NCBI GenBank assembly: GCA_963691655.1
Contig: OY829326.1
Span: 39,583,989-39,647,988, forward strand
Length of the DNA stretch: 64,000 nucleotides
From: Toxonevra muliebris
Taxonomy: Eukaryota; Arthropoda; Insecta; Diptera; Pallopteridae
Reading direction: 5' to 3'
The translations under genes were made by a program, and so were the position numbers. The first letter of the stretch is position 1; every line of letters begins with the position of its first letter. Shown one piece after another: positions 47,101-59,111 of this stretch. The notes under the pieces were generated by a model that ran no database searches, had not been told where the DNA came from, and saw nothing but the letters and a program-made list of their open reading frames with translations.

Positions 47101-50100
47101 TTATGCTACTATTTAGTAAAATTTAGCAACTACTAGTAAATAGTCATAGCCATAGTTCGCGCAACAAGTGAGTTGCTAAAGAGGCCGACTAAATGGTCTT
47201 CATAGCTAACTTCTACTCCATAGTCGTACACTCTTGTCGGCACAACAGTCCCACGGTTAAAGTCCCTGACAAAATAGTTGCGAACGTATTAGTTGGAGTT
47301 GGAATAGTTTTCCGAACTAAAATTAGTCAATACACAAAACAAAGTCAGTTTGTCCGCTCACACGGCAATAATTTTATTTTCCGGACCCTCGGTTGACTTG
47401 AAGTCAGGCTCAATGACGATCTGTGTTACTTGGGTATACTGATGTCAGCGCATTGGACAAAAAAATGTTTAAAAATAATGTGGGATATTTTTTTTTGATT
47501 GGGGCATTTTTTGAAGGACTTAAGTTAAGACACGGTCTTGTTGAAAAGACTGTAGATGCCATATTTAACACATAACCGGATAATACATTTGTGGGAAACT
47601 GCATGCGGTAGACTAATAACCACGGAGTGAATTATGAGGAATTCTACTCCTTTTTGTCTGCTAAATTTTAAATGATAACTAATAAAACATCTAATCGTTT
47701 CAAGCCCCCTTGATTCAAAATATATAAATTTTATTTTGCCTTTTCTGCTATTTTTTAAAAATTTTGCCTTTTTCACTGTTTAGAGTGTTTTGTCGAATAT
47801 TTGGTATATTTTTTCTATGTAATAAATGCGTTTTTTAGATTTTACTTTATGAGCAGGACGGTCATGCTTACATGAATGCAACAATGACGGACTTTTTCTA
47901 ATCAAAAAGGAACATTGAAATTGGAATTTTGTTAGTTTTTGTTGTGCTTGTGAAGATAGGTTATTTTGTTCGCGAAAAATACAAAATAAATATTAATTAT
48001 GTAGTACTTTAAATGTGTGCTTAAAATTAAAAACAACAATCTCTAAAGAGACTAAAATAAGTTGGTTGAAAAAAATAGCGATAAAATGAAGATAGTTTGT
48101 GCCGCAGAGACGCGTAGTATGTTTTAGCTGATGTTGGTTATTCAACTTCTAAAAAGTTATGAGAAAAAGTGGTCAAAATCCGAACAATATGAACATAGAA
48201 CATTCAACAATGCGCCAATTTCTATTTTACATATTTTAGAATTTTCGACGCACCTCTCCCATCCCTTTCTTTCTATCTATTATTCTACCGCTCCCTTTCA
48301 GACAGGCGTTCATGCTTGCGCCCGTGTGAGTAGCCACTAACTTGTTTTAAAGGCTGATAACTTTGGGAAGGAAATCTTTAGCACTGATGGAAACATACGG
48401 ATACACGACTGTGAATTTCAAATTTAGGTGGGCACACGACAAAAAAGGAATTTCATTGAGAATCGCATTTCGTTTTTGACAGATTATAAGTTTAGAGAAG
48501 AAGAAGAAGAATTCGATCCTTGCTAATCACTTATCCATACGGTAATTAACAGATAAATGAAACCGAAAGTAGTGTTTTAACTGATGCCAGACCTATATTC
48601 CCTAGAGAAGAAAGGTGAGATGGACCTAATTTCGGTGGTTGTTGACGTATAAACGCTTTATGTTGAAAGCAATTGCCATGTAACTCTTTCAGTCTTCCCT
48701 AATAAACTTTAAAATTTTTCGAATTACCTCATTTTAAAATAATATGTAAATCTCTCTCTGTCAAATTGATTACTTGTTTATTACTTATTATGTAATGAAC
48801 AGCCATAGGATTATCATCATTATTAATATGGCAATAGCAAATTTTTAATAATTTTAAAGAAAAATTGCAAATCAATTATTAAAATTCTGTGAGCATCTAT
48901 TAAAATTTGCACTGCATTTAGCTGACAGTATAAAAATCGTAATAAAATAACTAAGGAAGCGAGTAAGAAGGAAAGAAATAAGTAAGTATTATATTAGCAA
49001 ACTTAAATATTCACAGTGGTGGTATGAATTCATAATTAGTTTTCTAAATGAAAATGAAGCAAGTGGGCGAGACGGACGGTGGGTAGGTCGGTCGGTCGGT
49101 CGTCGTCATCATCTCCAACAAATACTTAAAGGCAGACAGACAACGTTTTCGTTGAGCACCTCATTCTTGTGTGTAAATGTTGTTGTTGGTTTTTTTTTTA
49201 CCATGATTGTGCAGCGTGTGTTGCAAGTGGAGGTGTCGGGGAGAAATTACAATGATACTGCGCATTACATGCTGCATAAAATTGCTGTTATCAGTGAGTG
49301 CATCGGCAGCAACGATGCAGCAGTAGCAACAACGAGCAGCATAATGGAAATTAGTTGCAGCATTAGTATGCAGTGCACAGACAATTAAAATCTAATAAAC
49401 ATGAATTCAGGCATGTTCCTACCAGTTAGGTACTTATATATATAAATATATTCCTCTGTATGTGTAGATTCTCATCATTTCGTAGTTTGCTGATTGTGTT
49501 TAATGCACTTTTGTGCAAATTACTTACAAAAGGTAAATGCATCATAGAAAAAAAAAAGAGTAAGTACATATTACCATATTAATTTATAATATATTTTGCA
49601 TTATTTTATTCTTTATATTTTTAAAAGTTTTGTAAATGAATGAATGAATGAGATAATTTTTTAAATCATGGCTGAAAAACGCAAAGAAAACAGTTGAAAA
49701 TACACTATGGTAAATAATAATGTTGACGCTTTTGTCTGGAATTACGATGATGTTAACCCATTAATAACTGACATGAGAAGGTCTGAAGCAAAATCAATGA
49801 AATGTCACACAGACCTCATTGTTTGGTCTAATCAAGTAAAAAAGTAGGAAAACAATTTATTTTCCTATTTCTAATTTCTCCATTTTTTTTCTAGTTTTTC
49901 GAAAGAATTTGGATATAAGATTCGTTGAAGCTTTTCTATTAGTGTCTATTTAGTTATTGTCAATAAAATCATGGAGGTTTTTTAAAAATATGTGCAAGCC
50001 CAGGGTTGCAATTCCGCAACGAAGAAACTTAAATATTTATTATAAGCAAATAGTGATCGAAAATGAGTTGGAAATTCATTTATAGAAAATGTAGGATCAC

Positions 50101-53100
50101 AAAATGGTAGAATTAAAAGGATTTGTTTGCTTTTAAATTTAGTTAAAGATTGTAAAAATAAATGTGACATATTTCATCAGTGGCTTAGCACAGCCAAAAC
50201 CCCAAACGTACTTAATGAGTTAAGAAAATGAGAATAAGTTTTATATAGAAATCACATGAATAGGTACAGCGACAAGATGAATTTCTAAAAAAGACACGTC
50301 CTACATGAAAATATCTTCTACTCGGCAGTAAAGCTCATCTATGGTAAATTATATGAAGTCTTACCTTCATCGTAAATTACTTTTCTATTGCCAATGACAT
50401 GTCGTATAAGTAATAATAATGATATAAGTAATATTGCTGACAATGCAAAACAATGCACACCTGTTGAGTAACATCCTGAAATTGCTATTTAAGCGCATAT
50501 GGACGGAAGAAGAATTTCCAGCCAACTGGTTGCAGGGTATAACAATCAAGCTACCCAAAAAACGCGATGCCACTGATTATAATAACTGGCTCGGTATAAC
50601 TATTTTATGCGTTATAATGAAAATATTTATGAAAATTATACTTAAAAGGCTGATAAAACATGTTGATCCTAGGTTAAGGCCAGAACAAGCAGGCTTTCGC
50701 ACTGGTCATTCGTGCGTTGACCAAATCTGTTCGCTAAGAATTATTATTGAACAATCAATAGAAATGCAATCGCCACTCTATATGGTTTTTGTCGACTATG
50801 AAAAAGCTTTCGACTCCATTGATAGAAAGTGTATTTGGGCAGAGCTGAAAAATATCGGAATCCCAAATAAAATTGTTTCAATAATTCAAAAAAGCTATGA
50901 AGGTTTTCAATGTAGAGTCACGCATGAAGACAAAATGTCGGCATCGTTTGACACCAGATCTGGCGTTAGACAAGGGTGTGTGTTATCACCCCTTATATTT
51001 ATTGTAATCGATGCTGTAGCAAAGCGCGCAACTAGCAACAAATCGCGTGGCATAAATTTGAATTCATTAAAGCCCACTGAACGTCTCGAAAGCCTCGTTT
51101 ATGCTCACGATAAATGCGAGCTCGCACACAAATTTTCTGATATGCAACAGAAACTCAGTGACCTTGTTGCCGAATCCGAAAAAGTTGATTTAAGATTAAC
51201 TTAGCAACGACAAAAGAAATTCGAATTAATACCGCCTCGAATGACACATTTGAACTGCGCGATAAGTCTATCGAAAGAGTTTATGAATTTCAATACCTAG
51301 GAAGTATTATTAAAAAAAGTGGAGGCGCTATGGAAGATGTTGTGAGCTTTCGTCAATCGGTGCCTTCGGAGAATTCTGGGTATTTTGTGACCAAACAGAA
51401 TATCCAACGAAGAGCTTTGGACGCAAACGAATATGTACGATATAAACATTGAAGTATGCAGGAGAAAGTTTGGTTGGATCGGCCACACGCTACGGAAAAC
51501 TAAAGTTGAAATCTGAGCACGTGCCCCGGTTTATAACCCACAAGGCTCCAGAAAAAGAGGGCATCCGAAAACACCATGGCGCCGTTCCACGCTTGCGGAG
51601 ATAAATGCATCATAAACAACCAGCAAAACTTACAGTGACATCGGTAAAATAAAAGAACTAGCCGACAGAAGGCAGAGATGGAAACTTCTTATTGATAGCC
51701 TATGCCCAGTATAGAGGCAGTTCTGAATCTTTGGCGCTGAACAAGGCTTATTATAATATTGCTGACATATAGGATGATATTGTATAAATTGAATAACACG
51801 TTTGGGCAATTCACAAGCTGTCTTATTCAGTGTCGTATCTTCTCATTTGTCATAAATTCTCTAATTTTTCATACAATATTATATGACAATATATGACTGA
51901 TTGTGAATTGGTCAAATGTGTTTAGTCATAAAGAAAATTGTTATTATTCGAAACTATTGCGGTTAAGAAAATCGCAAATATTGAGCTGAATATTGAAACT
52001 ATATTTAGGAAAATGTTAGAGCCATTTAATGTGACATTCTAGTCCGCCTAAAACGTATTAAACTAAGATATTGTCATTATATGACTTGAGGAAGATAAAT
52101 GTTCAACTATTGAAAATACATTTTCGTATAATGATAACAATAGTAGATCCAAGTTAGAGATAAGATTCTGTTCCACCCATATAAAGGCACATTTCAAACT
52201 TAAAGTTACAATAAAGCTCAGATTTTTCCAATATTTTGGAAGTTTTCTAAAAAAAAAGAAACCTTGTTTTTGCACAACGAATTCAGAGGGATATGAGGGG
52301 TTTTTTTGAACACGATTAAATTGAAACGGGTGGTTATATTCAACTGAATAAAGGTGTATTGAGTGTCCGTGTGCAGATTAGGCACTGCCACGCCGCCACT
52401 AGGAAGGGAATTGCATTCGTTCATTTTATTGTCATTTATTACGACTTTCTTTTTGTGCTTTTTTTAAAGGCTGTTGCAAAAAAAAGTGCAAAATTCTGTT
52501 GCACGAGTACGAACTGTTGAAGGTGATTTTGATAAATTATGAAAAATCTCCAAAAAGAATGATTGATATGTGTACGCCGCCAAGTACAAAAAACTACATT
52601 AATTCATATGACCTTTTGTCATTTGCCACATACAGACACATATGCAATAACAAAAATCCAAAATAAAAAAGTAGCAAATTCATGAAAAGCTTTTAAGAAT
52701 GTTTTTTTTTTTTTTGTTTTGTTTTTATTTCAACTGCATTCACTCAGAGTAAATACCAACAGTTTCAATTTAAATCAATTGTAACCCCTTTCAGCAATAT
52801 TTTTTGATTTATACAATATTTTTTTAGTTCTAATCCAGCTGTGAATTTGCAATATTTTTTGCATTTACATATAAGTCGTTGATGCTTTTACTGTTTGTTG
52901 CAGGAAATATTTCATATTTCGTAATTGTGTAAATAATCATTTGCATTGTTCACCATAGAGAAAAAAACACTACAACGGAATAATAATCAAAAAAAATAAT
53001 AAAAATTGAGAGCGTCATGGAATGAAATTTTTTTGCTAAATGGCCTTAAGCTGTTGTTACTGTTGATTAAATGTTTAAAAAATAGCAGACAGACGAATAG

Positions 53101-56100
53101 ACAACTAAGATAGACGTACAGACAGATAGACAGAAAAAAGTATGTAGTTAGATGAAATGTTGCATGCATCCGTATCTATCATTCATGGCAAAAATTGAGG
53201 CAATATGTAAAATTGTGCCTGAATTTTGAATGTCAAGTTTGCATTTAATTAATTTTTGATTGCTTGCAGTTGTTAAAAATTACCCATAACTAAAAACTAC
53301 ATGAGATTATTTAAAGAATTTAGAAAAAATTTATAAGCAGCATTGTTGCTATTTAAACAAATGTGCAGTAATTTTCAGAAAGAAAGTGACATTTTCAAAG
53401 GTTTTCAGTTTCATAAATCTTTGATATGAGAAAAGTGTTCCTTTTTCGAGTTCTAGTGACAAATCGCCGAAAGCCAATATAACTAGAATCATTTTCTTAC
53501 TTCACCGCTGTGTCTCGGCATGTAAATAACTTAGTAAATTAAGGGGGTCGCCTAAAGGGTAAAAAAAATCGATTTTTTTTTTTTAAAGGCGTGCACATAA
53601 CTCAAATTATTGAAGATGTATCTAAATTTTATAAACAAAAATTTGTTTAAAGTTATGTTGAAAATGGATTTTTTTCAAATCGTAATTCTTTAAATTTTTT
53701 ATGATGGTATGAGAGGTATGTTTACAAACTACAATTCTATACTTAAAAAAATATTTATTTTTGACTTTTTTTTAAAACAATTCTGAGAGATGCTATATAA
53801 CTGCTAAATTTTTTATACAATAGGGTGATTCTCTAAGTCTAGTATATGCCCTTGCACGGTAGCACGATAGCACAAATTGTAAAACTTTCCAGTCCGTACA
53901 ACGAAACAAAAACAAAATACACGTCAATCCATTCTGCAACAATTAAAAACTTTTCCTACGGCGATACCCATGTATATGTTCAATGCAATGAAGTGTAGTA
54001 TATTAAATGCAACTCTGTGCCTCTCTCTCACTCTCTGTGTTTACATTTTCTATTATATTTCAGTTCTACATTAATGTGCGCTCTCAAATCGTAGTATAAT
54101 TTAGTATAATATTTTTGCATTTCGTGCTATCGCGCAATTACAGGGTGACAATTGTAAAGTGACGCAAGTTTAATACTCTGCAGCAAGCTTTGCCATTTAC
54201 CGTTACTTTAATTTAAAAAGCAAGTTCATTCATCATTGGCTTTGCTTTTAATTTCATTTGAATTTTTGTTATTACATTTTGAGATTTCCATAAAAATGGA
54301 CAAGGAAAATATTCGTCGTGAAATTATGAAATTTCATTTGGCAAATTATAGTAGCCGTCAAATTGCAAAGGCTTTAAATTTGTCAAGTCGTACGGTAGAC
54401 CGAGCTATTATTCGATATAATGAAACTGGGGGTTTTGGAGATAGAGACCGGGGAAAATTTTCAACAGTTGGCACTACTGGTTTAACAAAAAAAATTCGTA
54501 AACGAATCAAGCGAAATCCAAGGCGCTCAATGAGAAAAATCGCTAAGGAAGTGGGAGTAAACCGTGAAAAAGTGCGAATCATTGCAAAATCAAAGCTTAA
54601 TCTTAAGCCGTACAAGCTCCGAAAAGCTCAAGATCTGACACAAAAAAAGAAAGATTTGCGACTGCAAAGATGCAAGGCGTTGCTACGCTCCTCCGTTTTA
54701 AAAATGTTGAAAATATCTTGTTTACAGATGAAAAAATTTCACGGTTGAACAACATTTCAATGCGCAAAATGACCGAATGTGGCTAACATCATCATCGCAA
54801 CAAAATAGGACTGTTGGCCGAGTTCAAAAGCCAGCTTCCGTTATGGTATGGGCTGGAGTTTCCGCTAATGCCAGAACCCCTCTAATATTCGTTGAAGAGG
54901 GTGTTAAAATTGACCAGGTTGTTTATCGGAGCATTTTAAATGAACATGTTCTTCCCTGGGCCCAAGATACATTTGGAAATGAAAACTGGACTTTCCAGCA
55001 AGATTCTGCACCTTCCCACATGGCAAAATTAACGCAAACATGGATAAAAGACAATTTTTCTAGATTCATAACATCTCAAGAATGGCCACCATACTCCCCA
55101 GACTTGAATCCAATGGACTACTCTATTTGGAGTATTTTAGAGAGTAAGGCTTGTGCATCTCAACACCACAGTCTGGAGTCGCTGACAAATTCATTAGAGA
55201 AAGCCTGGACTGAAATTGATCAGGAAGTCCTGCGGCGAACAGTCCTACGATTTCCGGATCGATTGAAGGCATGTGTGCAGGCTAAAGGAGGTTATATTGA
55301 ATGAGGTGGGGTTCAAATGAATGCTTATATACTCAGCAATGTATAATTGTACTTAATGGAAGTACGTCCTTTTGAAAATAACTGCTGAAATGTGTGCGTC
55401 ACTTTACGATTGTCACCCTGTATACTAGATATAGAGAATCACCCTAGTATAAATACAAATTAATTTGAACTTTTGAATGCTAGCAATAAACTCTGTAAAT
55501 TGCAAAAATAAATCTGCAAAACTACTTATTTTTGGCGTTCTATACCAGGTGACCCCGTTAAAGCTATGGAGAGATGTTCACATAATCGATGCAAAAAAAA
55601 AAAAAAAAAAAATTGTGTAATTAATTTTAGTTGAATAGTATCTATTTTCAATGCGGAAATTCATTAAAATCTAGTTTGCTGTGTATACATTGCGAAAATT
55701 ATCCGTTTCGATTTCCGTTTTTATAATCCGCCCTAAATCAATATTGAATTTTATTTACAGATATCGACCTATTTATTGCAAAAACTTTATAAATATCCTG
55801 CAAATGTACATTCTCATTAAAATTTTCCATCGCATGCTATGCGACCTTAATTAGTAAACCAGATATTATTAACATTTACAATACAACGAAATTCCATTCA
55901 TATTTTTTGGTTGCTGTTGCTGTTATTGTTATTGTATTTCTTTGTCGCGTTGTTTTTCTACAAAATGCAACGAAAAAAAATTGGGACTTGGTAATAAAAA
56001 CTGAATAAAAAAACAGCAATAATGCAAAACGAAAAAAAAAAAATGAAAATGCTCGACATCAGCTAAAATTGAGAATTTAATTAAAGGTATTCACAATAAT

Positions 56101-59100
56101 GCGCTGGCAATGGCAGTAGCGGCAACAGGAAGACGTTTCGGTTTCGAAAACGAAATGAATAGCATAAATTAACATAGTAGGTAGAATATTTTTGTATATG
56201 TGTGTGTGTATATTTAAGCAGAAAGGGTATTTAAAAAAAAAAAAAAAAAAAAATCAGCTTAAATGAAACTAAAGCGGAACCTACCAAAGTGTACAACAAT
56301 TTGAATGTGAAAAGCTTCAGTTTTTTTTTTTTTTTTTGGTATTGTGTTTGCTGAAATGCCAATACCATTCATTCATTCATTCCATTTGCCTGTCGATGCG
56401 AAGTGGCGCATAACATTTTCAGGAGGCCTTGAAAAATTCTTGGAATGATTCAAACCATGCTTGCTGGTACATTTCAAATCGATAAAATGTATAAAAAAAT
56501 ATTATATTTAAATATGCACCAATTTATGACATATATTGGATTAAAATAGTTTAAATTGTAGTGGACTTATGTAGCTTAGACAAGTCTTTAATAAAATCAC
56601 AAACCACAAAATCAGTGGTTGAAGAACTATGATTATAGTCATGGCCGAAGGATTCTTTTAATTATAACACTTTTTCTGGCTAATTTAAGTGACGGATAGA
56701 AATTATGAACATGCCAAGTAGGTGTGGAATTTTTGAGTTGAAGATTTAGTTTTTGAGTTGCCATTCCATTATTGAGATCATACTGAACTTGCAGGTCTTA
56801 CCCAATCAAAATAATTGCAAAAAAACCTATTCCTATTCTATGTATTGAAGGAACAAAAGGCGGAAGGTTCTTTACGAAGTGCCCAGTACGAACTAGCATC
56901 CATAGATCCGGGCGCAATACTCAAATTGTTGAGGGAGACTGAACTGGATGAGGCACTCTAGGCAAATCAGACTAGATAGGGAAGAGGGACGTACAACAGA
57001 TCTTATAGGTCGCGGTACAAATACAATACAATACAACAGAAGGCAAATTCAAAAATCTGAATACACAACACAGTAACATGTTTTATTCGAATATACATAC
57101 AAACTGCTATCTAATAATTTTTATTTAGGGGAAGTTCAAGATCACGGTGGTGAGCCGAAAAATTGCTATTTTAAGTCCTACAACTTTTACTTTTAATACA
57201 AAATTATTCGTTATGAAGAGATAAACATTTTTATTTTACCAACCTTTTCTGGACTTTACTTTTCGGAGGTTATTGGTAAAAATATGTTAGCTTAGTTATC
57301 GAAGTTGTAGGATCTCAAAAAAATTTACATACTTATGATTTCAGAAAGATCACTCAGCCTTGAAAAAACCATAAAAAAAATTATGACGTGACAGTCTTTA
57401 GGTGTCTCTGAAGAAAGTGTCCTCTTTCAAAAAATAATTGTTTCATCGTCAAGAAATCAAAATATTCAAATTTACTGTTCCGTGGTATTAATGGAAAGGT
57501 AATCAGGTTTGTGTTCAAAGATTTCATTATTCGAAACAAAAATATTTTGCGATATCTGAATGGATAGAACCCGAATCTAAAATTAATAATTTTTTAATTT
57601 TTCTGTTAACCCTAAACCCCAGGAGTGAGACTGGTAGTCTCCAAAAAAAAAAAGAAGAAATTATTGATTTATATTTCTAATATCTGTAAGAAATTTTTAA
57701 TTAACCAAAGAACATTATTGAAATTTTGTGTTTGATGAGAGAATGAGAGAATTTTTCGCTTTTTAAGTTGTGGGCTTTGAAGTCAAAGCCTGTTTTTGAT
57801 TGAATCAGGGTGGACAGAGACTTATGAATGAAGCTTCAATCATATACTTATTTTATATTTTTGTACTAAGAAACCTTCTATTTTATATACAAAAATATGT
57901 AAATCTGATTTCTAACTGCTTTTGGTTACGATCCCTGCCACTAGTATGATTTGTCGAAAGAAAAACTGAAAAATGTATTTCTCTTTGTACTTTTGGAGCC
58001 ACTTATTTTGACGTGATTAAAAAATTACAATTTCTGTTTCGAATTTTGTAAACAATCACGAATTGACCTTTCAACTATCGTGGAAAAATTTTGTTTTATA
58101 CTAAAGCATATAATTTTTTACCTTCTTTTCCAACTCTGGACCATTCTCCATTGCTCGCATTATTGTCTCTGACAACTTGCCATCCAATTGTTTAATTGTT
58201 GTTACAATGCCACTATCCGAGCGTATGTGTGATGTCACCAGATTATCAATTGCATCAACCACATTCGACCATGGACTATCAAGTACACCAGCATATTGTG
58301 CCGAACAACCACTATAAGCGTATAACGAAATGGAAACAAAATTACACAATTTAATCTCATAAGCGTATACTAGGTATTTCGTAGCTATGTATGTAGCCTA
58401 CATGTAACAATCTGTAATCTATAAATTGAAAATTGCAATGGCAACCATAACGAACTTACCGTAACACATTCATGCAATAACTGTAGCAGGCTTTCACTTG
58501 TGTCTTCTGTAAGCCATTACAACTCGGGCAGTAGCTCATCTTTAACAATTGCTTTTGGCATGTATCCGTCAGGTACATGGCATATAATTCATCTGTTTCA
58601 CTTAATACTTCAGCACTTTGCAGCAATGAATTCATAAAGATTGTCGCTGTTTGTACGCTCTGAATTAGATTGCGTTTGATCTCTTTGGGTATTGTACCAA
58701 ACGGTTGCAAATCATCGAATGTGTGCTTTAAGCAATTTATGTAGTCCTCATGTAATTCACCGAAGTTATCCTTGCTCAAATGTACAGCCTGATGGTATGC
58801 AACCGGAAAAAGATTCACAAAGAATTTTTGTATGGCTTCTTCCAGATTGTTAAGGTTATTATTGTTGTTATTATTGCTATTGTAGCTTTTTAGATGGCTG
58901 AAATTAATGGAAGAAAGTCAGGTAAAAAGTAGTTTAGATTTTTGTGAAGAAGCTACGTATGGTATTTCGGTTGTCTCATTGATTTACCTCATAATCTCTG
59001 AATACAATTGATGTATTAACTTTCTGGATAATGGCACCATTCTTCTATACACCTGTGAGAAGACATTTAGCGTTTTATTCTCGGATTGTTCTGCCAATTC

Positions 59101-59111
59101 GAGCACGTGAT
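44134..59111 (-). CDS. dally: Glypican Dally, C-terminal 6 exons (5' end not found)
   Basis: Exons on the minus strand are 59111-58988, 58897-58460, 58311-58122, 45433-45261, 44727-44520 and 44460-44134. They join in frame to about 485 residues. Glypican signatures are YCPSCNGLQKTQVKACYSYC, then MNVLRGCSAQYAGVLDSPWS across the second junction, CGTPKLLPSLGS after the long intron, and DHHCWTGDRIGDYTQLV. Conserved cysteines match the family. The last exon has Ser-Gly heparan-sulfate sites in acidic context (EEGSGG, GSGDGSGDGS). It ends in a hydrophobic tail (CFSTIIATAAATLVTTTILL) expected to be replaced by a GPI anchor. Dally is a cell-surface co-receptor for Dpp, Wg and other morphogens. A poly-Asn stretch begins exon 58897. 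The 12.7-kb intron is full of transposons. The signal peptide and first cysteines were not found and likely lie beyond the window. Confidence 0.92.
45434..45989. other. Start of the long dally intron
   Basis: AT-rich intron sequence. The open frame at 45699-45911 may belong to the decayed Tc1-like element that follows, but shows no certain motif. Confidence 0.3.
45990..46715 (+). pseudogene. Tc1-like transposase fossil in the dally intron
   Basis: In broken frames it reads ISLSTIQSRLSEFQIEFRAT, then KPLLTVKQTKKCLVW and DWIDVAFTSESFF. Later come SKWKEEKRTGILEGASQS with LDVNHIDNF, and near the end MPKSWK. These line up with the Tc1 order: second helix-turn-helix, first catalytic Asp region (IFTDES), third catalytic motif (SPDLNPIEN) and C-terminus (MPRRL). 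The first catalytic Asp is changed (FTSES) and several stops and frame breaks are present, so it is dead. Ends of the element were not found. Confidence 0.75.
46716..47849. other. Dally intron segment with unrecognised open frames
   Basis: The minus-strand frame 46732-46929 can be followed upstream without stops to about 46985 (KNGSYRKIASQNYYKDLL). It may be a decayed transposon protein; the family is not recognised. Another minus-strand frame at 47410-47604 is also unassigned. Confidence 0.3.
47850..48339. mobile_element. MITE family A copy 3 (opposite orientation to copy 2)
   Basis: The right end, read on the minus strand, is TAGTGGCTACTCACACGGGC followed by GCAAGCATGAACGCCTGTCT. This matches the left end of 18488-18977. 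The left part has CATGCTTACATGAATGCAAC then AATGACGGACTTTTT, the inverse of the right part of copy 2. The left terminus is decayed. Confidence 0.65.
48340..50430. other. Dally intron segment
   Basis: No gene recognised. A (GGTC)n run at 49085-49104 is followed by a CAGCAAC-rich segment near 49310-49345. A 47-codon ATG frame at 49709 has no known domain. Confidence 0.3.
50434..51715 (+). pseudogene. Dead non-LTR retrotransposon reverse transcriptase (5'-truncated)
   Basis: A 256-codon frame carries reverse transcriptase blocks in order: WLQGITIKLPKKRDATDYNN, RPEQAGFRTGHSCVDQI, motif A YMVFVDYEKAFDS, motif B GVRQGCVLSPLIF, and motif C reading VYAHD where YADD is required. The frame then stops at 51204. 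The remainder is broken but still shows FQYLGSIIKKSGG and, frame-shifted, RKFGWIGHTLRK and RKRGHPKTPWRRS, the usual C-terminal tail of such LINEs. It looks like an RTE-like or related clade. The changed catalytic Asp, the stop and the frameshifts show it is inactive. The 5' part (endonuclease) is missing. Confidence 0.85.
51716..51800. other. Short spacer between LINE remnant and MITE
   Basis: AT-rich, no features; possible 3' end of the LINE near 51720. Confidence 0.3.
51801..51917. mobile_element. 117-bp inverted-repeat element
   Basis: TTTGGGCAATTCACAA at the left is answered by ATTTGACCAATTCACAA on the minus strand at the right. The interior has ATATGACAATATATGAC repeats. Short, non-coding, MITE-like. 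Confidence 0.5.
51918..53820. other. Dally intron segment
   Basis: AT-rich with poly-T runs and a GACA/GATA microsatellite at 53085-53135. No gene recognised. Confidence 0.3.
54141..55420 (+). mobile_element. maT-type (DD37D) mariner element, 1,280 bp
   Basis: The terminal inverted repeat begins CAGGGTGACAATTGTAAAGT (left) and CAGGGTGACAATCGTAAAGT (right, minus strand), with TA on both sides (54139-54140, 55421-55422). About 26 terminal bases match with one difference. The length is typical for mariner. It encodes one transposase (54296-55304), broken by frameshifts. The close match of the two ends suggests a fairly recent insertion. Confidence 0.88.
54296..55304 (+). pseudogene. Frameshifted mariner/maT transposase, DD37D
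   Basis: About 336 codons. The N-terminal part (54296-54748) has paired-like helix-turn-helix domains (SSRQIAKALNLSSRTVDRAI and RSMRKIAKEVGVNREKVRII). The catalytic part (54777-55304) has VMVWAGVSANARTP, the second Asp in FQQDSAPSH and the third in YSPDLNPMDYSIW. Counting gives 37 residues between the second and third Asp, the DD37D signature of the maT family. The first Asp is in LFTDEK near 54724. The reading frame shifts near 54695-54710 and again just after the FTDEK motif, so no full protein is made. Everything else looks intact. Confidence 0.88.
55447..58121. other. Dally intron segment near its 5' end
   Basis: AT-rich with poly-A runs (for example 55592-55611 and 56231-56252), a poly-T run at 56322-56338 and a CATT repeat near 56365. 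The stretch around 56860-57010 is less AT-rich and may be part of an unrecognised repeat. No gene seen. Confidence 0.3.

Larger units (their letters stand above)
53823..55444. mobile_element. MITE with TA target duplication, split by a mariner insertion
   Basis: The left end is GGGTGATTCTCTAAGTCTAG and the right end, on the minus strand, GGGTGATTCTCTATATCTAG. They are flanked by TA at 53821-53822 and 55445-55446. The left part (53823-54140) also holds an inner inverted motif (GCACGATAGCAC versus GTGCTATCGCGC). Only about 22 bases of the right part remain after the mariner at 54141-55420. Without that insertion the element would be about 340 bp. Confidence 0.75.

Noticed and set aside
49082..49104. 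GGTC repeats as a regulatory array
   Set aside because: A plain four-base microsatellite with no associated gene feature.
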